From Phaffia rhodozyma (Eukaryota > Basidiomycota > Tremellomycetes > Cystofilobasidiales > Mrakiaceae), in assembly GCA_014706385.1 (NCBI GenBank), contig JACGZH010000010.1:434001-498000 (forward strand): 64,000 bases of DNA. The letters are read 5' to 3'. A program made the position numbers and the translations under genes. Below the pieces are notes generated by a model that made no database searches, was not told where the DNA came from, and saw only the letters and a program-made list of their open reading frames with translations. Below, one piece after another: positions 35,101 to 45,602 of the stretch. Each line of letters starts with the position of its first letter. Positions within the stretch are counted from its first letter, which is position 1.

Positions 35101-36107
35101 AGTGAGTGACCTCAGGGGAGGTAGTAGAGGTGGTCGTGAGATCGGAAGTTTATCCAGTCCAGAGAGAGCAGAGGTAAGAGTAAGGCCGAGAGGACCAAGA
35201 AGCCTTGCAAGCAGATCAATCGCTTCGAACTTGGGAGATGCAGCGGAGCTACCACACCGACAAATACCGGAAGTTATACCTGCAGAATCAGAAGAGCAGA
35301 GAAACGAAGATCAGAGGGAAGAGGATGGACACGTGGATGATCCTGCGGAAGAGATCCGAGGAGACGAGAGGAGACAATCATTGCCGGAGCTGGAGCAAGA
35401 GCCGTTGCAAACTCAGGCTCCTGTTGAGTTTGAGTACACAGATCTAGGTAAATGAATGTTTTTTTCTAGCGGAACCTGGTGATATATGTCACGTACTAAT
35501 TGGCTGCCGATGATTTATTGTTCCTTCACTCTTCTTCCGGTGACTATGGATCATGTGTTATGATCATAGATTTACTCGTTATGAGCCTAGATGGAAGTCA
35601 ACAATACGAAGTGAGTTCCAGTCTTGTAGGTCTGATCGCGTTCACACCACATTTGTCATTCTCACACAATCTCTTACACTTTTCCTCATAGGCCGCAACC
35701 GCTTTGACCTCTTTCCTCGGGCCGGCTCATCCAAAGGGCCTCACTACGGCTCAGGTCGATGCACTGCCTCATGGTCAAGTAGTCGAACTCTCTCGACGGA
35801 CAACGTCGAAAGGAAAGACGAAGGTCAAGCTATCCTGTCCAGCTGTAGGAGCGAGACGGGTCGGTCGGTGTTCATTTGGCTGTTTAGGGACTCTGAAAGC
35901 TGGTGAATGGATCGTAGGGTTGGTCATTTGCGAACATGTGGGGTGCGAGCCGTGCGCGAGGAGTTGGTTGAAGGAAGATGCAAGTTGCCCAGTTTGTAAG
36001 TCTCTTGAAGAGGTCTTCATCTTGCAAGTTGTATCATCTTCCGAACTTGAGGTCTCATCCTTTCTTGGTGACGGATTTTTCTAGGTCGAAAGAAGGTGGT
36101 GGCCTAA
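32124..36107 (+). CDS. Large disordered, proline-rich protein with C-terminal RING finger
   Basis: Probable E3 ubiquitin ligase. Exon 1 (32124 to about 32800) is Ser/Arg-rich and starts MSANDYIRSLLSNADLP. The second exon (about 32900-35446) codes for some 850 residues of Ser/Pro-rich, low-order sequence, including several polyproline stretches (34560-34590, 34725-34760, 34840-34880). A small exon (DLLVMSLDGSQQYE, about 35570-35611) links to the last large exon. There, near 35835-35997, the RING-type pattern reads CSFGC...CEHVGCEPC...CPVC. The final part is C-x-H-x2-C-x2-C-x10-C-x2-C, and the first cysteine pair is spaced by three residues instead of two. A splice at the last cysteine codon (donor GTAAGT at about 35997) adds RKKVVA and TAA 36105-36107. 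The total is close to 1,200 residues. Substrate unknown. Polyproline stretches suggest SH3-, WW- or EVH1-type partners (inference). Confidence 0.75.
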
Positions 36108-37520
36108 ACTTGTTTGTCAATTTACATGTTGCCAGAACACAGGTAAGGGCTTCTATGCATTTTCTTTTGCCCGTTTCTCTTTACTTTTTTGTTTGTTTGT
36201 TCATAGTTCAACTATCAAGCAGAGAAATTGAGCTGATATGTTGAGATGAATACATCCCATAATCAGCACTGTTTCCTATCGAATGTCTCGCTGATAATTC
36301 TCTTTCAAAAGATTATATGCTGTTCGTTTGTCGGTTCCTACCATGTACAGATCAAGTTCCGCGCAAGTTGAGGTCACGCCTGGTCCACATTATCTGTGTT
36401 GAGCGCATCAAATCATGACTCGTGTTTTCCGGACCACGGCCCGAAACCCGTAGGATGATGTTTGGCTTTCAACGAAGATAGACCTTGCCTTGACCGGTGT
36501 AAAAAGATGGTTTTTGATGCGACACAAAGAAATCGGAATGGCTATAACGTGGCTGGAGAGAGGAAACATTGGTGTACAATTGGAATCTTTCTGAAGAAGA
36601 CGGTCGGAGATAACTGCGACGTGCCAAGCCGCCAAGATCTCAAACATTCGGACTGAGTCGCGCCACTGGCAGCAGGATCGGTGGATCACATACACACCGA
36701 CGCAAAATCAACCTCAACACCTTGCTGTTGTTGGTTTGCATTCAATCAGCCGGCTTTGCACTTTCTTACACTCTGTCCTCTTTGCCTCTTTTTACCGATA
36801 GAAGCGACGATCTTGATGAGACTTTGAAACCGCCGGTAGGATGTTACGAGAGGGATTAGCAAAAGCCGAAGAGCCGATCGTTTGACCCTTTTCTATCACT
36901 ACTCTCACTTGTCTTCTCTTTTCCTCCTGTCTGTGTCGTTTTGCCTTCTACCTCTTGCAACTAACCCCTTGAATTACTGACACTTCAGTCTTGGCACAAT
37001 GGTACTGACCCCGCTGACCACTGAACACATTTGTTACCGCACCTGTTCTTTTCGGCAATATCAGGTTATACATCTCTGGTCTCAAAGCATTCTTCTTTCT
37101 GCCTGCGAGAATAATGTGGTGATGGTATATACTGATCCTGACACGCTTCTTTGCTGACGATCGGCTCTTTTCGGGTCAACGCCACACCATCCGTGAACAC
37201 CGGTCTTCTCTTTCGAATTCTTTGTTCTGGAATGAGCATAGACCGCGCGTCTCTTCACAAATAATCGGAGCTGAAAGAGGCTGATGGAGTTGACGGTGCT
37301 CAAACACAGAGCACAAGGTCTTGTTGAGGCCGGTACAGATGGATGTGGTGAACCCATTCCCTGATCGAGAGAGTTGAAGGATATATAAGACACCCAACCT
37401 CCCGTCCTCAAAACTTCCCGTTTCCTCATTCCTTCAGGAGGCCTTCTTGTCTATCACTTGTTCCTGAATCAGGACTTCCATCCACTCTGCACATTACTCT
37501 ACTTTTGATCTAAATCCATC
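36108..37520. other. Long intergenic region upstream of the Dal5-type transporter
   Basis: 1.4 kb with no supported gene. Open frames near 36408-36695 and 37082-37429 lack domains and sensible starts. The part next to the transporter is a probable promoter, C/T-rich close to the ATG. A TGATAA GATA-type site lies at about 36291, far from the start; one such site alone means little. Confidence 0.4.
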
Positions 37521-39599
37521 ATGTCGAACGTTGTTCCCACGCTGCGAAGAGAACCCACCAGCCAAAGTTCCATCGAAGGTAGTTTCTACGAAAAAGACGG
37601 CAAGGCCGAGGTTCACCACAACGAACACCTTCATCCAGTCGAGGAGGGCGATGAAGATGGTAATGTCGGAAACAACGCCTATCTTCAGTCCAAAGACATG
37701 GATGCCATTGTACGTGTCACCTTCTTCTCCTCTCCGGTATTTGGTCGCTTATGCCGATTTTTTTTTGCTTTGGCGCTGGTTCTATAGACTCCTGAACAGA
37801 ATAAGAGGATCTTGCGGAAAGTCGACTGGTTCATTCTTCCCTTCTTCTTGGTTACTCGTTCGTTTCCTTTTTACCTTTCATACAGCATTGCAACTGTTTA
37901 TTCTAACTCTCCTCTACGTGTCTCGTGGTTTGAATAGAAACCATTCAATATCTGGACAAGACCGCTCTTAACTATGCTAAGTGAGTTATCGTCTTCTTGA
38001 ATTCCTGTCGTCTCACCTGTCTCGCGTTATGCTCATACTCAGCCTCGCTTCCGCTCACTCATAGGGTCTTCGGCATGGAAAAGGCGATGGGTTTGACGGG
38101 TAACCAATACTCAATTGCCGCATCGATCTTCTATATCGGGTAAGTGAATCCTACTTCAGATGATTTCGCACCTAAGTCGATTCTTGTTCTTACGTTTGTC
38201 CTTTTGTGTTTCCTATCGCTTAGATACATGTGCGCTCAAGCACCATTCACCTACTTTATTGGTCGGTTTCCTGCTGGAAGAGTTCTCGGTATTTCGTGTG
38301 TGCTTTGGGGTGGTGCTGTCTTGACTATGATCGCGAACAGGTCCTATTCTGCTGTCCTCGCCAACCGATTCTTCTTGGGTGCTCTTGAATCCGCCACAAC
38401 TCCCGGACTTTCTTTGATGACTGGATTCTGTATGTCTCATCTGTGTTCCTCTGGTTCTTGTCCATATCGAATCTCTATTCTGACTAGCACTTTATTATTC
38501 AATCTCTAGGGTACACCCGAAAGGAACAGCCTTTGCGACAGACTATTTGGTACTCCGCTATTGGTTGGGGAGGTATGATCGGAGCGCTCATGGCCGCTGG
38601 AATCTCAGGGTTGTCTGATAGCGGACCTGTGAAGCGATGGCAGCTCATTTTCGTCATCCTCGGCGTGATCACTGTCTCTTGGGGTTTCGTCATCTACTTT
38701 TTCCTCGCTGATGGCCCATCTAACGCTCGATGGCTCTCCAAGGACGACAGGATCTTGGCTGTTTCCCGAGTTGCCACCAACTCTGTCGGTATCAAATCCA
38801 CCAAGTTCGACACCAAACAAGCCTTGGCTGCTCTGATCGATGTCAAGACATGGTGTTTGGTCATCGGTATGTTCGGATCATCTGTCCCTGTAAGTCTATC
38901 TTATTCCTCATTATCTACTTTGCAGTTTTTTTTTTCAATGTGATGTTCAACTAACGTTGGTGACTTTTCATATTGGTGCAGAATGGCATCCTGACCAACT
39001 TCTCTGGTCCCATCATCACTGCCATGGGCTTCAGTCAAGTCAACGCCGCTCTTCTCGATTGTGCTGGGCGATCTCTTCAAATCATCTCTCTCCTCATCGC
39101 CGGTTACGTCGCTTCCAGATGGGATTCTTGCCGAATAATCATGGTCACTGTCGGAAATATCATCTGCGTGCTTGGATCCGCCTTGATGGCTTTCTTGCCT
39201 TTCTCTCAAACCTGGCCCCGACTTATTGGATTTTGGCTTATCAACTGCCAGTCGATTGGATTCACTCTCGGCTTGGTCATGATCTCTTCCAACGTTGGAG
39301 GATACACCAAGCGATCTGTCACGTCCACTATGGTTTTCATTGCCTACTCTGTGGGTAATGCTGTCGGACCCCTCTTCGTGTACACCCATGAGAAGCCGGT
39401 CTACCGAAGTGCTGCCTACGCCATGCTGGCCTCTTACGGTGGAAAAACCGTGGCTCATATCCTGCTCGGAGTTTACATGTACTATTCCAACAAGAAGCGA
39501 GACAGAGTCTTTGGCCCGGCCGACCCTCAGAAGGCTGCAGATCTTGGTATGCAGGGAAAGACTGAGCATGAGAACCCTGACTTCCGATATGTGCTTTAA
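37521..39599 (+). CDS. Major facilitator transporter, Dal5/anion:cation symporter type
   Basis: A 12-helix plasma-membrane importer of the ACS family, which carries organic anions such as allantoate, nicotinate, pantothenate or biotin precursors with protons. Exon 1 (37521-37710) gives a hydrophilic cytosolic N-terminus. Exon 2 starts at 37788 with TPEQNKRILRKVDWFILPFF. The first helix is TIQYLDKTALNYAK (about 37940-37980), matching the family's YLDR-T-N-x-x-NA motif with Lys instead of Arg. Helix 2-4 sequences (SIAASIFYIGYMCAQAP, GGAVLTMIANRSY, LGALESATTPG) and the central EQPLRQTIWYSAIGWGGMIG are typical. The second half (38973-39500) gives six more helices, ending in a charged tail DRVFGPADPQ. 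Length is about 510 residues, normal for the family. There are about seven exons. The substrate cannot be named from sequence. Confidence 0.94.
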
Positions 39600-40216
39600 A
39601 TTTGTTATAGATTTTCATAGATCTTCCTCATTTCATCTGGCTGAAATTCTCTACTTTGCGTTCCTTATTCCCAATCTATCCTGTGATGTTTGTTTTTGCA
39701 CTTGTCTGTTTCGCTTCTCCTATCATTCTATCAAACAAACTTCAATCGTCACTTGTTTTCTATCTTGTACTATTTCTCTTTTCTTTTCTCTTCTTTTTCC
39801 TCTTCCTCTTCCTTGTACACTAGTTGGTCACTTTGTCCTGTCACTGTTGTCGTAGATCAAGATTTGTATGTTCAACCCCTGTCAATCAGTTTCGGACGAA
39901 AGGACATGAATCAATCTAAAGGAAACCTATCCCACTCAGTCTTATTTCACAAGCTCATTAGATACTGGCGTGAACAACAGTCGGTTCTCAACGAATGCGA
40001 TATTAATTTTGTATGAAAAGTGATCAATCGCCGAAACACATACCGAATACGGGACAAACGGAACGATAGAGTACAATCTCGAGTCAGGAGCCAACTCAAA
40101 CCCGCAAACAAAGAACGAAGCCATCTAGTTGTAGAGGCGAACAAATAAGGTGCAGAAGTGAAACTGACAGAAGTGAAATTAAAACAGACGAGTCAACGAA
40201 TAGAGGGGGGGAAAAG
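39600..40216. other. Convergent intergenic region
   Basis: 3' flanks of the Dal5-type transporter gene and the next minus-strand gene. It is T/C-rich between 39610 and 39830. No coding frame or RNA gene is supported. Confidence 0.4.
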
Positions 40217-43163
40217 TTATCTTGCAGGCTTAATCATTCTTCCTCTGTTGAGTACTGAACCTCCTCCTCCAATTGGACCCCCCGAAACGACTCTCCATCC
40301 TTCGTCCATGTTAGAGATCTGTTTTCTAAACGTTGGTTCGGGTTCGGGTCCGCGCTCAAGCCCGGGCGCGGGTCCGACAGAGCTACTCTCAATGGATCCT
40401 TTGCAGGTTGCACAATGAGTTGGGTGGGCAGCGAGGGATGATTGAAGCTCACTGATTTGGTTCTACAAAGATTTATATATTCGCAATGAAGTTAGTGCCG
40501 AGGCGAGAGAGTAGAGGAGCGAGAACCAACGACGAACCTCGAACTCAGACGCCTGTAACTTCCATTGCTTTTGTTCATTCACCAATCGGTTTTCCAACAT
40601 CTTGATTTTCATTACCAATCCTCTCTCTCCTTCGGTCGAGGAGGTGTTATCATTTAGTCCAGCCTGTGTTTTCTTCACCATATCCTCTACATCTCCAATC
40701 GACAAGCTTGTGTTTGTCAACTCAAGCCCGAATGCGACGTCTAGTTTTCCAGACGATGTCTTCAATTCAGGCAAGAAGCCCGAGATGGACGTAGTATTTG
40801 TGGTGCAAAAATCAGCAGGATCTGTGAGATAGGTTGCTGGAAGGCCACTTATGAAGTCCATAGAAATTGGTCGAAGTTCGAGATTAGGAGGAGTCATGCT
40901 CGTTACCGACAACGAAGATCGGGTGATTGGAGTCTCTGGTTGCATGACCGTAGACGAAGTCAAGGGAAAAGGAGCTTGAATGGTGGAGGAAGAGAGAGGA
41001 GGAGTTGAAGTACCGTAAGTCTTTTCGTCAGGAATGAGAACATCATCGGGCATTGCTGGCCGTGGAACGGATCCGTCTAGGGAGGCATTGGAGAACGGTC
41101 GATAAGTTGATGAGGGGAGGGGAGGAAGAGGAGACATGGGGAAAGTACCGGCTACCGGTGAAGGGCTGTGAAGTGTTCCGGAGGCCGGTCTTTCTGGTTG
41201 GGCTTCAATTATGGGTGATTCTTGATTGATTGCTGCCTCGTCTAACCTTTTAACATTTTTGTCCCCGTACATGATATCTCCAGGCGAAGAAGGAGTAGCT
41301 CCATTGTTATTAAAGGCTCCACGCCCTGAGCTGTTACTACCTAGGGCTGGAGAGGAGACTTTCTCAAACATCCTCAACAAGCCACTTTTCTGCCTCTTGA
41401 ACCCAGCCATTCTGGACGATTGACTCTGCTGCTGCTGTTGTTGTTGCTGGTACTGATGTTGCGACTGTTGCGACTGTTGCGACTGTTGCGACTGTTGCGA
41501 CTGCACAGCCGTCTTGGAGGCCGGACTGGTTATCTCTGACAAGGTGTTCATCCAGAGGGGTGGAATAGGAGGCACCGCAGTGCCAAGTCTTCTATTCCCT
41601 TTGGAATTCAGCGAAGTGTTGGTGAAGTTTGAATAGGCTGATATACTGGATAACTCCGATATATGAGAAAGAGGTCGATCTTTGTCGGAAGGGGGTGATG
41701 GCGTCGGCTTCTGGGAGCTGATCGAGGAACCTGGTTGAAGACGAGAGGCAGCCGCCGCCTTGTTCGACTCCTCTCTTGCCTGAGCCTCTTGAAGAGAGAT
41801 GAGACCCAGTCCAGAGCCAATATTTCTGAAAGGCTGGGTAAAGACTGGAACATCAGGAGAGCTCGCCTTGATGGGTACTTGAGGGTGAGAGAGCACAGTT
41901 GGTCGATGGATGGTGTTCGGGGTGATAGGCCATACAGCACTTTCAGCACCAAGCCAACAAAGCGGAACAGCCACATGGATCAAGAGGTCAGCAGAAAGTC
42001 GAGCGAAACCACATTGGAGAGACCGACTTACTCGTGTATATTTTGGCCAGCATTGTACTGCCCATCAGGTTGAGTTCGATGAGCGCCTGCATACATCGGG
42101 TCAGGAGGTGTCGAAACGAACTGAGAGGCTGACTGGTGCGATGGGGTCTTGTCTTCGTACGTGACTGGTCTAAAAACAAGGATCAAGAAAAAGCATGAAC
42201 ACAAGGCGGTTGGTTATGCCTTGATCACCCATTTAAAGGTCGTTAAAACAGATGAGCATGAGTAAACAGATGTACTCACAACCTATCGACCGGCGTAATC
42301 GGACTGTGGGACTCTAGCGTAGTGTCACTCTTCCACCCATCGCTCTCGGCTCCTAACAAAGAGTCTGTCGATTCCTCGAAACATGGAGTGCCTCTTCCAC
42401 TGCTAACTTGAGTTCCTCGACGTTGATTATCTCCCCCACCCAACTCGGCATGGGATCTGACTTTCCTCAACAACCTTCCTCCAAGTGTCTTGAGAGTTTG
42501 GGTTCCGCTGTTCGAACCTCTGAGAGACCCAGTCGCAAGATGTTGATCCTTGCCTCCGTGAGTTTCATTAAATGAATCAACAGAAGATAAAATGGGCCTT
42601 GAAGTATAACCATATTCGTCTGACGAGATCTCAAGAGGACGAGAAACAGGAGAGGATTCTCCCTCGGTTTCTTCACCCAAAGAAGGGGATTCCCAAGGAG
42701 GCCGTTTGCCCATTCGTAGTTTGGGGCCTAATCTACTTAGATGAGTCTGCAGAACAGTTCCTTCCGGCGAGTCAGGGTGGCTCGAGGATGCAGTGCTCAA
42801 AGCAGGCGAAGACGGTGCAGAGGTCCCAAGGTAAGGTAGTGTCGGACTATCCCAAGTGGTTCCTTTGGCTGTGTCCATTTTGCCCTGATTCAGCCCATTC
42901 CTGAATGATTTCTCGGACCGGTTTGAGATAATTTCTTTTACAGGTCGGTTGGAAGGAGATCGATCGTCTTGAGTGGACTCTCGAGTCGATGAATGATCCG
43001 CCTCCTTGTGTACGAGATAACTCAGTTTGGAGTCAGTTTGACTCTCAGGAGAAATCCAAGGAAGACTGCGAACATGAGGAATGGCGACTAGAGAAGCTAC
43101 GCCGTTCTGATCGTAGGCCGGAGAAAGCTGAGAACGAAGTTGATAGTGAGGTGATCTACTCAT
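40217..43163 (-). CDS. Disordered Ser/Pro/Gln-rich protein of unknown function
   Basis: The ATG at 43163 (MSRSPHYQLRSQ) starts an exon to about 42285 that is Ser- and charge-rich. A small exon (VTYEDKTPSHQSASQF..., about 42040-42170) follows, then a long one (40540 to about 41940). The long exon contains a Gln-rich block (about 41425-41505), a basic block MAGFKRQKSGLLRMFEKVSS (about 41360-41410), and near its end a predicted coiled coil (VMKIKMLENRLVNEQKQWKLQ, about 40555-40620). The last exon reads NQISELQSSLAAHPTHC and contains C-x2-C, then a Pro/Gly-rich tail ending in GRMIKPAR with TAA 40219-40217. A lone C-x2-C is not enough to call a zinc site. The layout suggests a scaffold or signalling protein, but I recognise no family. 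Confidence 0.7.
41425..41503. repeat. Coding Gln-rich repeats: 9-base minisatellite and CAG/CAA run
   Basis: The unit GCGACTGTT is repeated four times plus a partial copy (41461-41503), next to a CTG/TTG triplet run (41425-41450). Read on the minus strand it codes for SQQ repeats and a poly-Gln stretch inside the disordered protein. The 9-base unit keeps the frame, so copy-number change would alter only tract length. Confidence 0.85.
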
Positions 43164-43951
43164 CGATTTAAGAACGTGATGACGACGAGGTAGCGCAGGA
43201 ATGTGACGGAAGTGGCCGAGGACTACCTACTGTACGTTTTGACACGAATGCAAACAAATGGTTATATCAATAAATGAACCGATTCAGCTAGGTTCCAGTG
43301 GAAAGAGACTCACTGAGGTAAAACTGAAAGCGAAGAGTAGCACAGCAAGGAAGAGAAGCGAGAGGAGAAAGGTGACACAAATCTAGCAGCTGGGTGGTGG
43401 CAAAGATCCAGTTGCGTCAGACAAGGAGAAAGAGAGAGAGAGGGAGAAGAAAGAAGGAAAGGAAAAAGAGGAGAGTTTAGTGAACATGCTGGGGATGATG
43501 TAGTCTCTGGAAAAGCAATAAACAGTCAGCCATCGGTCGATTGAAACGACTCCTTGTTTGGTCAACAAAGGAACCATCAGGAACGAGTTGATGCGCAAAC
43601 CCCAGCGTGTCTGGGCTACGCTTTCGATCATTCTCTTGTATAACAGACCGAGAGAGGGAACAAGTCATGAAAATCAACAGAGTAAGGCAGCATAGAAAAA
43701 GCGTTAGATAGGTCGTAAGGGAAAAAGGAGAGAATAGAAGCGTGTAAGATATCCATTCTGTGTAAGAAAATATATGTCGATGATAAGAATTCAGAGTTTC
43801 AAATCTCATCTGTAATTAGGTCCACTACGCTGGCACCAGACCGACATCATCCTGGCCCGATTTGGATTATGAATAAGATAGGAAGGAGAGAAGACGAGGA
43901 GAAAAATGAAAGTCGACCAAGAAAGAACCCGAGGAAATGCTGACGGACCTT
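43164..43951. promoter_or_regulatory. Intergenic region between two minus-strand genes
   Basis: It includes the promoter of the disordered protein gene and the 3' flank of the DUF7330-like gene. A purine-rich block lies at about 43400-43470, which reads C/T-rich on the coding strand. No supported open frame. Confidence 0.35.
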
Positions 43952-45069
43952 CTAAGCCCCCCAGATCGCCTTAGATATCGATCCAAAGAGTTTAGATCCC
44001 AAGCCTGGCTCCGGATCATCAGCAAGTTCCTCACCCAATCTGATGTAGATATTGCCGTTCTGACTGCTCGCCCAGCTTTCATCCCATCTGCTCGGTTTTT
44101 TCATATTCTCGTCGCTGACGTTCCCAGCATCGTTCTCGAGTTCGCCGTTCCACTCGGTTCTATCGCCAATGAAGCCAAACTCCCACGAGCGCTCGGATGA
44201 TCCGGATCCGGTCGGGTGATAACCCATAGGAGAATAAGTCGCTTTGGCTCGAGCAGAGAGTTTGAGAGAACCGTTCTTTGCAAAAGAGAGAATCGGTCCA
44301 CAATAAGCGGGAGGAAGATATAATGTGATAGAACCATTTTCGGACGAAGCGTGGGTAGTGACTCGGGTGGTCGTTGGCTTACGAGCATACTAGTATTGGG
44401 ATCAGCGACACAAGAGAGCCTCACGATCAACTATCAGATCAATAACGTGTCAGAAGATACAATCGAAGAACAGAACCTACGTAGCTAGACGAGACTGCTC
44501 CATTAGTGCTTCTCAGGACCGTTCGAATCCTGTCCACTTTGGCGTCATTCTGATCATCTGGCCCGTGTCCCCAAATGGCAAATGTCCCCTTGACACTTCC
44601 GTTCTGACTATTCATATAGACATGGACCTTCTCTCCGGCCGGCCCGATGTTGAGTTCATGAGTAGTTGGCTGTTTGTTTAGAACTAGCTGAGGAACGGGC
44701 GATCGCAAGTCGATATTTATTTCTTTTTTGACCGAACCGTTGGTGGAGAGGAACATGACGTGCGACACATGAGGTGCTGCGACGAGAGCGGGAGGAATGA
44801 AAGAAGAGGACAAAGCAGGCTCAACCTCGGAAGACGTAGGCACGGCTGGTGTAGCGAGAGAACTTCTAGTTTCATAAGCTGGTGGGTGATCTGATGATGA
44901 AGGATCCGAGGGCACTGGTCGCTAAGAGTTGTTGAAAGCGATGGAAAGTTGGATAATCAACCTAGAGCATGATCTAACAGACGACAGCCGACCCAGATAG
45001 ACACACCTGAATGGGCTCAGAGCCCGTGTGAGACTCTCCTTTATTCAGAGGTAGATTATCGACAGACAT
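43952..45069 (-). CDS. Beta-repeat protein, DUF7330-like
   Basis: Exon 1 (MSVDNLPLNKGESHTGSEPIQ) starts at ATG 45069. The second exon (about 44480-44925) and those up to 43952 carry a Ser/Pro-rich N-terminus followed by a beta-rich domain. Across the domain a short motif returns about six times: STNGSVKKEI, SQNGSVKGTF, STNGAVSSSY, SENGSITLYL, AKNGSLKLSA, SQNGNIYIRL. Between copies the distance is 20-55 residues. This N-G-[SAN]-[VLI] pattern resembles DUF7330, a domain common in mushroom-forming fungi, and the DUF4097 'putative adhesin' beta-helix. The protein is about 310 residues, without an obvious signal peptide or membrane helix. The stop is TAG 43954-43952. Domain naming is from memory of the pattern; function unknown. 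Confidence 0.78.
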
Positions 45070-45602
45070 AATTTTTTCTTGTAAGAGTTGAGATGAAATT
45101 GTCGAGGATGAACAGAGATAAGAAAGAGGAAGAGATTAATCTGTGTGATGGCACTCAATCCTTTGGAAAATGATGACGCTCTTATAACCTGCAAAGGCGT
45201 TGTCATCAACCTCTGCCTCTTTAACACTGCCTTCACGTCAGTAACGACTCTTCATCTTTGGCACTGCCCATGTTGTTCATGCTATACATATCTTTGGCAC
45301 TGCAATTCTGTTTTGTAATTTTTTTGATAAAATAAGAATGCGTGGTATGCATGCTTTTGTAATGACACGACGCGCGACAAATCAGAACTACATATTTCCA
45401 AGCGAGCGGCGAGATATACAAACAATTATGATCTCACAAAAGTTGAAATAGACATAAAGAAAAGAGAAAGAACAAAAGAGTTGGATAATAACACACAGAT
45501 ACATAAGCAGATGTAGCATAAATAGTATTCTAACCATCCCAATAAATTAAAACTATAAGACATTGAATGACCAATACAAAAGGCAACACTATGCACAACG
45601 GC
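45070..45602. other. AT-rich intergenic region between two minus-strand genes
   Basis: 533 bases, AT-rich, with no supported coding frame. It must include the promoter of the DUF7330-like gene and the 3' flank of the drug antiporter gene. Confidence 0.35.

Noticed and set aside
36108..37520. A hidden gene in the 1.4 kb gap before the Dal5-type transporter
   Set aside because: Frames there are short, have no consistent splice joins and no recognisable product.
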